Position numbers and translations under genes: made by a program. A DNA stretch of 64,000 nucleotides. Source: an uncultured Verrucomicrobiales bacterium. Lineage in GTDB: Bacteria > Verrucomicrobiota > Verrucomicrobiia > Verrucomicrobiales > Akkermansiaceae. Each line of letters opens with the position of its first letter. Position 1 is the first letter of the stretch. Below the pieces are notes generated by a model that was not told the DNA's origin, made no database searches, and was given only the letters and a program-made list of their open reading frames with translations. Positions 9,920 to 19,579 of this stretch are shown here, one piece after another. The DNA lies in contig CALFVL010000052.1 of assembly GCA_937928425.1 (NCBI GenBank), forward strand, positions 1 to 64,000, given 5' to 3'.

Positions 9920-10053
9920 CCTACGAAGCTTAAGGGAATCCACCTCTGAGGGAAAAGAAAAAGTCAGCCCAGCAGGAAAGAAGAGGACTTAAAAATAAGC
10001 ACCTGCCATCCCTTTTACCCTAAAGTAGGCGGTAGGCAGGATCTTTTCAGTTT

Positions 10054-10671
10054 TCACATCCTCCCATTACGCAAAAGACCCACTAGGACTCCTTGAACCA
10101 CCAACTCTCGCGCGGGGATCAGATCAGGGAAATTCTCATTCTCTGCTTTTAGATAAGGACGGCCCTTCTCCATAATAAATCTTTTTAGAGTGGTCTCATC
10201 ATCGATCAAAGCCGCAACTATGTCTAAGTGTCGAGGCTCTCGGAACTCCATAATCACAGTGTCCCCATCACAAATATGAGCATCAATCATTGATTCCCCC
10301 CGCACCTTCAGCGCGAAGGTGCGAGCATTTCGTGGGATTCCTAACGAGGCAACATCGATCGAAATACAACCCTCTTTATCCTCCTCCACAGTCTCGGCCA
10401 TTCCTGCCGCGATGCTCCCATAAATGGGGATGTCTACCACCTCTTCACGCTCCAAATCTTCTGGAAAAACCACCGCTCTAGCCTTCCCTGCCAAGCGCAC
10501 GATCACGCCCTTACGCTCAAGCGCGCGGAGATGACTCATCGCCGCAGTTTGACTCGCAAAACCGAAATGAGCCTGTATCTCACGCGTCGAAGGCATTAAG
10601 CCCTCTCGACTCTGCGTCAGTTTTAGAAAATCAAGGAGCTCTTGTTGACGTTTCGTAAGTTTCTCAGGCAT
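10054..10671 (-). CDS. lexA: LexA repressor
   Basis: LTKRQQELLDFL...PSTREIQAHFGFAS HTH; VRGESMIDAHICDGD and TTLKRFIMEKG catalytic Ser/Lys. Confidence 0.95.
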   Translation of the reverse strand: MPEKLTKRQQELLDFLKLTQSREGLMPSTREIQAHFGFASQTAAMSHLRALERKGVIVRLAGKARAVVFPEDLEREEVVDIPIYGSIAAGMAETVEEDKEGCISIDVASLGIPRNARTFALKVRGESMIDAHICDGDTVIMEFREPRHLDIVAALIDDETTLKRFIMEKGRPYLKAENENFPDLIPARELVVQGVLVGLLRNGRM

Positions 10672-10914
10672 GAATTAAGAGTGGTTTCTTGAACAGTATT
10701 CATAAGATCAAGTTCAGTCGAGTAGAAAAATAACATTTTCAGCAAACCTAAGCATTGAGTCATTTTATAGAAACTCGCTCATCCTCAATCCCCCCCTTTT
10801 GTGCCAGTATGATCTTAGCGACAGCTGATATCACCACATAGGCTAAACGAAGCCCCCACCCAGAAGAGAGGGTGAAGGCGCTTAAAAGCATCTAAATTGA
10901 CGCTGACTCCTCTC

Positions 10915-13860
10915 TTAGAGTTCAGAAAATACGAAGCGGAAGAACATTCTCGGATCGCCAGCAGTTCTCTGGAAGGTCACCACACGATCCACGAACTCAC
11001 TGTCATCTGGAATGGCCTCATCGAACACTTCAAGATCATCCGTGACCCAGTCGATAAGATTCGTGCTTCTTTCCGCCGTGATGACGAAATTAGGGTCATT
11101 CACTCGAACTAGGCTAGAAAGAAACACCGGACCGGGAGTCGAAGAGGCGTTTAAAAAGGCTAAAGGGAAGAAGGAAGGATCCACCGCATCTCCACCAAAG
11201 AGATATTCTTCCAAATTACTAACTCCATCTCCGTCCGCATCTGCCGCAGGATCAGCATTTGGGATCCCAATGCTCGCAAAGTAGCTTTGAATCAGGGAAG
11301 GAACGAAAATGGAGAAATCTTGTGCTCGGTCAGCTACACTCCCGATCGGAGCGAAGAGATTCGGCGAGCCAAAGGTAGAACTAGAAGATCCATCATCAAA
11401 ACCTAGAGCCGTGTCTGAAGCAACATCACAGGCCGAGACCGAGAGGCGAGGATCATTCTCCAGCTCGAAAATCTCTTCACTACCCACTCCACTGAGCGGA
11501 GCCACGCCCTCTCCGGCTGGCCCGAATATGGGCGTCCCTGAAGAGTTTCTAATAATAAAGGCGGTGTTGCTCGAGTTAATGTCGAGCTCACTCAGTCCCG
11601 TACTAGTCACGCTGCCAGGAGTGCCTAGATGGATATTTGTCCAAGCGAAGCCATTCGTCGTGAGCTCATTAACTCGGTTGATCTGGGTATCAAGCCCACC
11701 CCCTGCGGTATTTTGGTCGATGAAGGTAAGAATCGTTCCATGGGAGACTGCGGACCAAGTCGCGGGGTCAGAGAGTGTTACGGTACTATTGGGAACGAAA
11801 ATTCCAGAACTAGCGATTTGTCCGAGCTCGATCGTCCACCCGGTGAGGTCAGTGACGCCAGACTGCCCATCTCCGAGCAGAACAAGCTCGAACCAATTAC
11901 CACCATTTCCAAGAACTCGCCCGAAGTGGCTGTCAGCAGAAGCTGGGCCAGCATCACTATCAGCAGCTAGAGTCCCACCATTAAGGAAACGATCTGGGGC
12001 CACCGCATTATACTCATTTAAAATAAGTGGAGGGCTAGGGTGAACCACTTGTAACTCGTAGACGAGGAAGTTGACCGCTCCATTATCAGCACTGAGTGAG
12101 ATTTCATGATTTCCGATGTCTGCCGGAGTAAGCGGGCGATTATTGTTAATCATAATCGTCCCAGGGGTCAGCGTGATGTCTACAAATGGTGGTGCCGTGA
12201 TTACGGTGACTGGGGCCCCACTGTGAGTAATCTCTACGGAGTACTCGCCTCGGACTGCTTTACTTGTGCTAATAGGCCCAAAACTCGGCGGAGTGTTCGC
12301 GACTAAAGATGCCGCGAAGCTCTGAGTCATCGTCCCCGCACTCCAGATGTTTGGAGATCCGAAGGTGGAAGAACCACCATCATCATAGTTTGCATTAAGG
12401 GGACTTATCGAGGAATCAGTGGAGGCCTCGAGGCGAAAAACTTCACTACTGCCAACTGAGACGAGAGTATCCCCTGTTCCATTACCGTCGCTATCACTGA
12501 GCGCGACAGATTCTCCAGAAGGCCCGTAGATAATCTGGTCAGCGCCGTTACGCCAAGTGAAACGAGTATTACTACTATTAATCGCTGGCGTATCAGGATG
12601 GGTGCTATTTTCTTGGTCGATTAGGAGAGGATCATGCATCCAGATATTAGACCAAGTGTAACCGAGAGTATTAAGCAGTGACGTCTGGTTCAGAGTGGTC
12701 GGCACGAGCTGGTTACTTTCCGTAAAAGTCAGGATGGTCCCGGCTGGGATGGCACTTAAGGCAATGTGGTCTGAGAGCCTAAGGGTGCGGGTGGAATCAT
12801 CATTAGAAATTTCAAGAGTCCAGTTGCGCAAGTCACTCGTCTGAGTGATGGCAAATTCGACCCAAGGGCCTCCGTTCCCAGCGATCCGCCCGAAGAAAGG
12901 ATCCGTGGATCCATCGATTTCATCCTGAGCACCACCACCTAGAAAACGATCCTCAGAAACTGCATTGTATTCATTAAGAATGATTGGACTGTTTGCAGAG
13001 ACAATATCGAGACGATAAGTTTGGCTAGAGGAGAGGCCCGAACTATCAGTAGCAGTGACCAGAAATTCATGGGAACCGACTGCTGAGGCAGGAGGGATTC
13101 CACTAAAGCTTGCGACCCCTCCACCAAGATTATTCACGGATAACCAAGGGGGAGTGCCCGTAGCCGAGATATTAACGAGTTCGGTAGGATTAGGATCTAT
13201 GCTTAGGACTCGGAAAGCGAAATTACCCACCTCCATATTGACAACTCCAGCGCTAGAAAAGGGCTCAGTGAAGATAGGCGGAAGGGGTCCCGGAAGGTCT
13301 TGTGAAATTCCAGGTGAGCCGACGTCCTCAGAGGGATCATTGCTTCGATAAGCTCCTAAAAAGTCTGGGAAACTGAACTGACCAGAAATCTCTTGCCCAT
13401 CAGTGAAGCGAGCAAAGCTGAGTCCCCCGTCAATCACAGGGCCGAAGGTGAAAGAGTCTACGAGCGTTCCCGCAGCATCATAAAGATTCACCGCGTCACC
13501 ATTACTACTAAGTCCGGGGAAATCAGTGATCTCAAGACTCGTGACCACGCGGACATCGTCTGGGAGGTCCCAAAGCTCGCGGAAGGGAAGTGAAACCTCT
13601 TCATTTAAGACGATCATGGAAGCGCCAGCAGCCAGTGAAAATGCGGGGAGAGGTCCAGAGGCTCCCGCAGTCTCGCTATCATCATCAAAGCTAAAACCAG
13701 CTAAATCCACGGCTGTATTGCCAGTATTGGTGATCTCGAACCAATCTCCATTCGCATTAGAGTCCGAATGATTAGAATCTGACATCACCTCAGTAAGCCG
13801 GAGCTGAGCAGCGAGGGGGAGAGCAAGGAGAAGGGTAGTGAACGGGAAGACTTTATTCAT
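10915..13860 (-). CDS. Large secreted lamin-tail-domain protein
   Basis: LRLTEVMSDSNHSDSNANGDWFEITNTGNTAVDLAGFSFDDD plus two LILNEYNAV blocks; C-terminal ADADGDGVSNLEEYLFGG Ca-binding-like motif. Confidence 0.8.
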   Translation of the reverse strand: MNKVFPFTTLLLALPLAAQLRLTEVMSDSNHSDSNANGDWFEITNTGNTAVDLAGFSFDDDSETAGASGPLPAFSLAAGASMIVLNEEVSLPFRELWDLPDDVRVVTSLEITDFPGLSSNGDAVNLYDAAGTLVDSFTFGPVIDGGLSFARFTDGQEISGQFSFPDFLGAYRSNDPSEDVGSPGISQDLPGPLPPIFTEPFSSAGVVNMEVGNFAFRVLSIDPNPTELVNISATGTPPWLSVNNLGGGVASFSGIPPASAVGSHEFLVTATDSSGLSSSQTYRLDIVSANSPIILNEYNAVSEDRFLGGGAQDEIDGSTDPFFGRIAGNGGPWVEFAITQTSDLRNWTLEISNDDSTRTLRLSDHIALSAIPAGTILTFTESNQLVPTTLNQTSLLNTLGYTWSNIWMHDPLLIDQENSTHPDTPAINSSNTRFTWRNGADQIIYGPSGESVALSDSDGNGTGDTLVSVGSSEVFRLEASTDSSISPLNANYDDGGSSTFGSPNIWSAGTMTQSFAASLVANTPPSFGPISTSKAVRGEYSVEITHSGAPVTVITAPPFVDITLTPGTIMINNNRPLTPADIGNHEISLSADNGAVNFLVYELQVVHPSPPLILNEYNAVAPDRFLNGGTLAADSDAGPASADSHFGRVLGNGGNWFELVLLGDGQSGVTDLTGWTIELGQIASSGIFVPNSTVTLSDPATWSAVSHGTILTFIDQNTAGGGLDTQINRVNELTTNGFAWTNIHLGTPGSVTSTGLSELDINSSNTAFIIRNSSGTPIFGPAGEGVAPLSGVGSEEIFELENDPRLSVSACDVASDTALGFDDGSSSSTFGSPNLFAPIGSVADRAQDFSIFVPSLIQSYFASIGIPNADPAADADGDGVSNLEEYLFGGDAVDPSFFPLAFLNASSTPGPVFLSSLVRVNDPNFVITAERSTNLIDWVTDDLEVFDEAIPDDSEFVDRVVTFQRTAGDPRMFFRFVFSEL

Positions 13861-14086
13861 CGAAAGGGACTGTCTATAAGCTTTAAAATTAGAAGGAGAA
13901 GGAAAAAGAAATGTGGTCTTGAAAAATGGAGAACTTTAAAGTGGTGGAGAAGATTAAGGAGGAAGTTCTCAAGTTTTTTTTAAGAAGATAGAGAACTACT
14001 ATCACTCGAATTCGCGTAAGTTTCAAGTCACCGATAACAATTCCTTTGATTATAAGATCAGAATTTAGGCTCCTCTCGCTCGCAAG

Positions 14087-14168
14087 CCCTCACAGAATGA
14101 ACGAACCTGCCCGAGATCACATTCTCGGGAATGTCTCTTGTGAGGGAGATTGTCCCGTGCTAATCTCC
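14087..14168 (+). other. Structured 5' leader upstream of the PEP-CTERM gene
   Basis: CCCTCACA(14087-94)/TGTGAGGG(14139-46) encloses CCCGAGA-TCACAT-TCTCGGG(14110-29); GGAGATT(14145-51)/AATCTCC(14162-68) overlaps the first stem by 2 nt. Confidence 0.5.
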
Positions 14169-14185
14169 TGAGATAGAATCAACTT

Positions 14186-14917
14186 ATGCTGAATACCTCT
14201 AGACAATCCGAAATTCGTCAAGCCTTCGCGAAAGGGACCTGCGCCCTTTCTCTTCTCTCAGGAACAAGTTTTGCCGCCACGAGCTTGACCTTTGGATTTA
14301 ATAATAACGGTAGTAATCTGAATCTCACTGATAGCTACATCGAAGAAACCATCGTGGTCCCAAATGGCCCTGAGGCTGGGACCTATGTTCTCCGCGCAAC
14401 CCACTCAGAGGCGACTGCGGCCAACCCAGTCGCCATCTTCAACCTAGCCACTAACAGCAGCCTTACTAGCGTAAGCACACTGCCGGTAGGAGATGACTTT
14501 CTTATTTTTTGGCAAGGAGGATCAGCACCTGCCCCCGCCACAGAGCAGTGGGACATTACTCTTACGAGAGACGGAAACCCCTTCCAATTTGATTTTACGA
14601 GTGTCGAACTGCATTTATTCTCTGCTGCCTCTGCCACTTTTCTTTTTGAAAACGAGCTGGGGGACTCCATTAGCACCCACATCACTGACCCCAGCCCCGG
14701 AGCAGGAACGATCGAGGTCGTAACGGCTGCTGATATTGCTAACGCTACTGATATCAGCACCCTAACAATCGCAAGTGATAACCCAGGTAACTTGGCCACA
14801 CTTTTCAATGACCTTGATGACCTCGTCATTGATGTCAGTGCTATCCCTGAGCCTTCCAGCTCTCTGATGCTACTTGGCTCCTTAGCGCTCTTCTCCTTCC
14901 GCTCGCGTCGAGCATAG
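14186..14917 (+). CDS. PEP-CTERM sorting-domain protein
   Basis: C-terminal IPEPSSSLMLLGSLALFSFRSRRA; N-terminal signal sequence. Confidence 0.85.
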   Translation: MLNTSRQSEIRQAFAKGTCALSLLSGTSFAATSLTFGFNNNGSNLNLTDSYIEETIVVPNGPEAGTYVLRATHSEATAANPVAIFNLATNSSLTSVSTLPVGDDFLIFWQGGSAPAPATEQWDITLTRDGNPFQFDFTSVELHLFSAASATFLFENELGDSISTHITDPSPGAGTIEVVTAADIANATDISTLTIASDNPGNLATLFNDLDDLVIDVSAIPEPSSSLMLLGSLALFSFRSRRA

Positions 14918-14951
14918 GGAAGGAAACGCCCCCTCTTTTAAAATTTGCGAC

Positions 14952-15000
14952 TGAACCTATGAAAACGAAAAAACCGTTTTCTTAGGTTCAGCATTTTTTT
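14952..15000 (+). terminator. Rho-independent terminator
   Basis: TGAACCTATGAAAACG-AAAAAAC-CGTTTTCTTAGGTTCA then GCATTTTTTT. Confidence 0.75.
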
Positions 15001-15021
15001 CTGAACAGGATTTAAGTTCTA

Positions 15022-16164
15022 CTAAAGTCTCACCTCTAGGACTCGCTGCTTCACTGCAGGCATCTCAGTCACTCCGATCACCTGCGACTTCCTCAAGATA
15101 CTGAGCAAGACTCCGACCATCGCGAGGCTAAAGACTAAACTAGAGCCCCCGTAACTTACAAAGGGAAGTGGGAGTCCCGTATTCGGAAGTGAGGCTGTGG
15201 TAACCCCAATGTTCATCATAGCAGGAATGACTAGGGCACAAGTCACCCCTATCCCTAGAATGCTCCCAAAGCGATCAGAGGACTGCAGCGCTATCCCTAG
15301 ACCAAGAAGGAAGATAACCACGAAGCAAAAGATCACTCCAAGACTCACGAAGACGCCGAGTTCCTCACCAATCACTGGGAAAATAAAATCGGTGTGATGC
15401 TCTGGTAGATTCATTTGCTTTACGACTCCATTCCCAAGACCCATCCCATGCACTCCACCATTGCCGAAGGCGCGAAGTCCCAACCACTGCTGCATCCCCG
15501 CCCCTAGACGAGTCGCTTCGAGGTCCTGAAACGCCACGATCCGCTTCATTCGTACGGGGTCTTTTTGGACCATCACGATCAGGAGAGGCACCGCGACCGC
15601 TAGTGCAGCCAAGAAGTAGCGTAATCGCGTTCCCGCAACAAACAGGACAATCAGGCCTGCTGCTCCTAAGCCTGCCGCAGTTCCCATATCAGTCTCGAAG
15701 AGAATTAACATCAGCGGGATTCCTAAGATCACTGAGGGCACGACGAAGCCTCGCAGAAAACTCTTAGTCTCTGCCTGATACTTGGAAAACCAAGCCGCAA
15801 GCATCACCATCACTATAAGTTTAGCCGGTTCAGAAGGCTGGAATCTACCGATGACAGGGAGGACGATCCAACGGCGCTCCCCCTTCGCCGCGTCGCCAAT
15901 TCCAGGCACGTAGCATAAAACGAGAGCTAAACAAACCAGACCGAAAAGAGGCCAAGCAAGTTTCTCTAAATTCTGATAATTAAAAATCGCGGTCACTGCC
16001 ATGACCACGATTCCGATCGCCAACCAGAGAGCTTGGCGAACGAGATGAGAATACTGGTCCCCCGTGAAGTCCCACTTCGCGCTTGCGCTCGCGAGCATGA
16101 CCAAGCTCAGTGTAATGAGCGCGGCCACCGCGAGACATAAAAAAATGGAGGCTCCTTTTCCCAT
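15022..16164 (-). CDS. ftsW: Peptidoglycan glycosyltransferase FtsW (SEDS)
   Basis: LPEHHTDFIFPVIGEELG...GLPLPFVSYGGSSLV. Confidence 0.93.
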   Translation of the reverse strand: MGKGASIFLCLAVAALITLSLVMLASASAKWDFTGDQYSHLVRQALWLAIGIVVMAVTAIFNYQNLEKLAWPLFGLVCLALVLCYVPGIGDAAKGERRWIVLPVIGRFQPSEPAKLIVMVMLAAWFSKYQAETKSFLRGFVVPSVILGIPLMLILFETDMGTAAGLGAAGLIVLFVAGTRLRYFLAALAVAVPLLIVMVQKDPVRMKRIVAFQDLEATRLGAGMQQWLGLRAFGNGGVHGMGLGNGVVKQMNLPEHHTDFIFPVIGEELGVFVSLGVIFCFVVIFLLGLGIALQSSDRFGSILGIGVTCALVIPAMMNIGVTTASLPNTGLPLPFVSYGGSSLVFSLAMVGVLLSILRKSQVIGVTEMPAVKQRVLEVRL

Positions 16165-16191
16165 AAATGCCCTCTTTTATAGGCCCTCTAC

Positions 16192-17103
16192 TTATCGCTG
16201 ATTAGGAATCGTCAAGGAAGCACCAATTTTCAAAGCATTCACATTAACGTGGGGATTCGCCCGTTTCAGAGCATCCACACTCACTCCATGATTGGTCGCG
16301 ATTCTCCAGAGAGTCTCGCCCGAGCGGACGATATGACTCCGCCCCGTGGCCACGACTTGTGGACGTGGCTGAGGTGCGGGACGGCGAATGATCTCACGAC
16401 GTGGAGGAGGACTCTGCACACTGGGTCTACGCGGCTTTATCAAAATCGCACTCCGAGTTGGCTCCGGCTCAAGGCCCTCCACTGGAGCTAACTCCCCGGG
16501 GCGTTTGCCAGGATAAGTCTCACTCTCAGACTGAATGAGAGGGCGAGCTTGGTGACCATAGCTCTGTTGGCGATATGCTGGCTGCTGAGGATAAGCAGTC
16601 TGTGGACGAGGCTGCTGCTCCACGTAAGCGAGGCCACGCTCAACTGGCTGCACTTCTTCTGTGCGGCGGTTCGGCACGTTAATGATCCAGCCGGGTTCCA
16701 GAACTTTCCCCTCATTCACCTTCATCAGCATTTCACAATCGACTCCGTATCTACGGGCGATTTTTTCGTAATCATCGCCTGAGGTCACGGTGTGAGGCTT
16801 AAGCTCGGCGAGGCGAGTGGGCGGGGTGTTTTTTACCAAAGCAGGCACCTTGGCCTCGATATCAGCACCCTCGCTCCAGCGATTGTGAAGGTAAATTCCC
16901 GCAATTGCAGCGACATGGAGAAGAAGAATCACAAGGAGTGCACGGGCGATTCCCACGCCGGGAACCTCGTTAAACTCATCATGAGCCGCAGCAGTGGAAG
17001 CACGTTGTTTACGCTTTTTGCCAAAGCGGGTGGCAGCATGCAGGATACGGTAGCTCGCTTTCGGGCGAACTCTTTTCGTCTGGATGGTTTTTGGTGTTTT
17101 CAT
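16192..17103 (-). CDS. LysM-repeat membrane protein in the dcw cluster
   Basis: HTVTSGDDYEKIARRYGVDCEMLMKVN and HIVRSGETLWRIATNHGVSVDALKRANPHVNVNALKIGASLTIP. Confidence 0.88.
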   Translation of the reverse strand: MKTPKTIQTKRVRPKASYRILHAATRFGKKRKQRASTAAAHDEFNEVPGVGIARALLVILLLHVAAIAGIYLHNRWSEGADIEAKVPALVKNTPPTRLAELKPHTVTSGDDYEKIARRYGVDCEMLMKVNEGKVLEPGWIINVPNRRTEEVQPVERGLAYVEQQPRPQTAYPQQPAYRQQSYGHQARPLIQSESETYPGKRPGELAPVEGLEPEPTRSAILIKPRRPSVQSPPPRREIIRRPAPQPRPQVVATGRSHIVRSGETLWRIATNHGVSVDALKRANPHVNVNALKIGASLTIPNQR

Positions 17104-17128
17104 GTTTTAGGGTTTGGGTGATTTTTAC

Positions 17129-18406
17129 TTAGCCTGTCTGCGCGTAATGTAAGACAGCTGCTTTGAAGGCGGCTCCGCGCTCTTCATAGCTTTTAAATTG
17201 GTCAAATGAAGAGGTCCCAGGCGAGAAGAGGACCGTGTCTCCTTTTTCAGATGTTCGGCTGGCCAAAGCGACCGCTGCATCAAGTGTCGTGACTGTTTCA
17301 CAAGCGAGAACCTCAGAGAAAATACGCTTTAAGGCCTCTCCGATTTCGCCAAAGGAGATGAGGAGTTTTACCTTCTTATCGAGTAAGGGCGCAAGCGGAC
17401 CATAGTCTAAGCCCTTTTCCTTTCCCCCTGCGATAAGAATGGTAGGGCCAGTTTGCGAGCGAAGCGCAGACTCTAGAGCGTGTAAATTAGTCGCCTTAGA
17501 ATCGTTCAAGTATTCCACTCCATTAAGAGTGGCCACCAGTTCGCAGCGGTGCTCTGGCGGAGAGTACTTCATGAGTGTCTCACGAGCGATCTCTGGGGTG
17601 AGCTCTGGGATGACTGCACAAGCAGCCATGACATTCTCCGCATTATGGAGTCCACGTAAGCGCGTCTCACCCATCGAGAGGAATTTTTCTTCGTCACAAT
17701 AAATATCGCCATTGCGCAGGGACCAATCAGCTGGGCATTCAGAAGAGAAGCTTATCTTACTGCCTCTCTCGGGAAGCTCCTCCCCTACTCTTTCCACCAC
17801 GAGCGCTTTTTCTGAGAGGTTTTCAAAAATGCGTAACTTAGCCTCGCGATACTCTTGTAAGGACCGGTAACGATCCATGTGATCTGCCGAAAAATTCAGC
17901 CAAATCACCGAATCTGGCTTAAATTCGACAATCGTCTCGAGCTGGAAAGAACTAAGCTCTAGAGCGATGACCTCAGGAACTTCCTCATAAAGGACGACTT
18001 CTGAGAGTGGCACGCCATAGTTCCCACAAGCCACGCAGGACTTACCCGTGGCCTCTACAAGATCACGGACCAGTTCAGTCGTCGTAGTCTTCCCATTCGT
18101 TCCGGTGATTCCGATGGTGTGGCCAGAGTAGCAGCGCCAAGCGAGCTCCACTTCTCCCCAAAGCGCCCCACTACCCTGCGCAAATGACTGGACGAACTCT
18201 CCTCGAGTTTCAATGCCCGGACTGGTAATGACGAGGTCTACCTTAACCTCATGCCCCATCTCTGTGGTGGCCAAAATCGCACCAGAGCTTTCCCGAGAAT
18301 CATAAATCGTCACCTCAGCACCACAGTGCGCAGCAAGAGCGGCAGCGGCTCGGCCACTGCGCCCTGCTCCGAGAACGGCAACTGTTTTTCCGGTGAGATT
18401 TAACAT
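17129..18406 (-). CDS. murD: UDP-N-acetylmuramoylalanine--D-glutamate ligase
   Basis: VAVLGAGRSGRAAA, GITGTNGKTTTTELV, HRCELVATLNGVEYLNDSKATN. Confidence 0.95.
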   Translation of the reverse strand: MLNLTGKTVAVLGAGRSGRAAAALAAHCGAEVTIYDSRESSGAILATTEMGHEVKVDLVITSPGIETRGEFVQSFAQGSGALWGEVELAWRCYSGHTIGITGTNGKTTTTELVRDLVEATGKSCVACGNYGVPLSEVVLYEEVPEVIALELSSFQLETIVEFKPDSVIWLNFSADHMDRYRSLQEYREAKLRIFENLSEKALVVERVGEELPERGSKISFSSECPADWSLRNGDIYCDEEKFLSMGETRLRGLHNAENVMAACAVIPELTPEIARETLMKYSPPEHRCELVATLNGVEYLNDSKATNLHALESALRSQTGPTILIAGGKEKGLDYGPLAPLLDKKVKLLISFGEIGEALKRIFSEVLACETVTTLDAAVALASRTSEKGDTVLFSPGTSSFDQFKSYEERGAAFKAAVLHYAQTG

Positions 18407-18408
18407 AG

Positions 18409-19575
18409 TTAGATGACTTTTAAGAGGGCGAGCCCGCCGAGGCTACAGAGGATGGAGATGATCCAGAAGCGGATGATGACCTGATTCTCATTCCACCCAC
18501 GTAACTCAAAGTGGTGATGGATAGGAGCCATCGCAAAGATACGCTTCCCCCGTAACTTAAAGCTCCCCACTTGGAGAATGACAGACACGGCTTCCATGAC
18601 GTAAACGAAGCCAATAATGACGAGAAGAAATTCCTGCTTAGCACAGATCGCAGTCATGCCGATCGCCCCCCCAATCGCCAGAGAACCGGTATCCCCCATA
18701 AAGACTTTAGCTGGGTGGCAGTTAAACCAGAGGAAACCAAAACAAGCTCCCACGAGGGCCATCATCACGACCGAGAGCTCGGCGAGATTCCGGTTATGAA
18801 AAATATGGAGATACTCGGCGCTGTGCTGGGTGCCCGCAAGATAGGTGATGGCAGCATAGGCAAGAGCCACAGTGATCGTCACTCCAGTGGCCAGCCCATC
18901 TAGTCCATCAGTGAGATTTACAGCATTTGAAGTGCCCATCAAAATCGCCATGAAGAGAGGAATCGCGAGAATCCCGAGGGGAATCACGAAGGTGATCAGT
19001 GGGAAACTGAAACTGGTGACTAAGGCTTCCTGAGCCCCATCCTCAGTCGCATAGAAAATGTAGTTCTTAGTCTCTGGATTTAAGTAAAGAAATAGACCCG
19101 CTCCTAGGCCCACCGCAGCCTGCCAGACCAACTTTACTTTACCACTCACCCCAGCAGAGTTCTTCTTAGCGACTTTTTGATAATCATCAAGAAAGCCGAG
19201 GACCCCGAGGGCAAAGGTGACGAGGGAAACCACAAGGACGAAGGGGTTAAAGACACGTCCACAGATGAGGACCGCGACCATGACAGTCCCTAAAATCATG
19301 ATTCCGCCCATGGTCGGCGTACCCGCCTTCCCACCGTGAAGTTCCGCAAGCTTATGAACCTCCTCGGCAGTTCGTAAAGGCTGCCCCACTTTTAAAGAGA
19401 TGAGTTTACGGATGACGCGCTCACCGATCGCAAGGGTCAGGAGAAAGGAGATGACGGTGGCCAGCCCAGCCCGAACGGTAATATAACCTAAGAGACGTAA
19501 GAACGAGAAGTGATCAGCCCACGCTGAGCCAGCTTGGTCTGCGTCCTGCCAAATTTGATAGATCCAGTGTAGCAT
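18409..19575 (-). CDS. mraY: Phospho-N-acetylmuramoyl-pentapeptide-transferase
   Basis: GTPTMGGIMI, NLTDGLDGLATG, APIHHHFELRGW. Confidence 0.96.
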   Translation of the reverse strand: MLHWIYQIWQDADQAGSAWADHFSFLRLLGYITVRAGLATVISFLLTLAIGERVIRKLISLKVGQPLRTAEEVHKLAELHGGKAGTPTMGGIMILGTVMVAVLICGRVFNPFVLVVSLVTFALGVLGFLDDYQKVAKKNSAGVSGKVKLVWQAAVGLGAGLFLYLNPETKNYIFYATEDGAQEALVTSFSFPLITFVIPLGILAIPLFMAILMGTSNAVNLTDGLDGLATGVTITVALAYAAITYLAGTQHSAEYLHIFHNRNLAELSVVMMALVGACFGFLWFNCHPAKVFMGDTGSLAIGGAIGMTAICAKQEFLLVIIGFVYVMEAVSVILQVGSFKLRGKRIFAMAPIHHHFELRGWNENQVIIRFWIISILCSLGGLALLKVI

Positions 19576-19579
19576 TTTT

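Noticed and set aside
10672-10740. LexA operator upstream of lexA
   Set aside because: GAACAGTATTC- and GATCAAGTTC-like half-sites occur, but no convincing palindrome of a known LexA box type.
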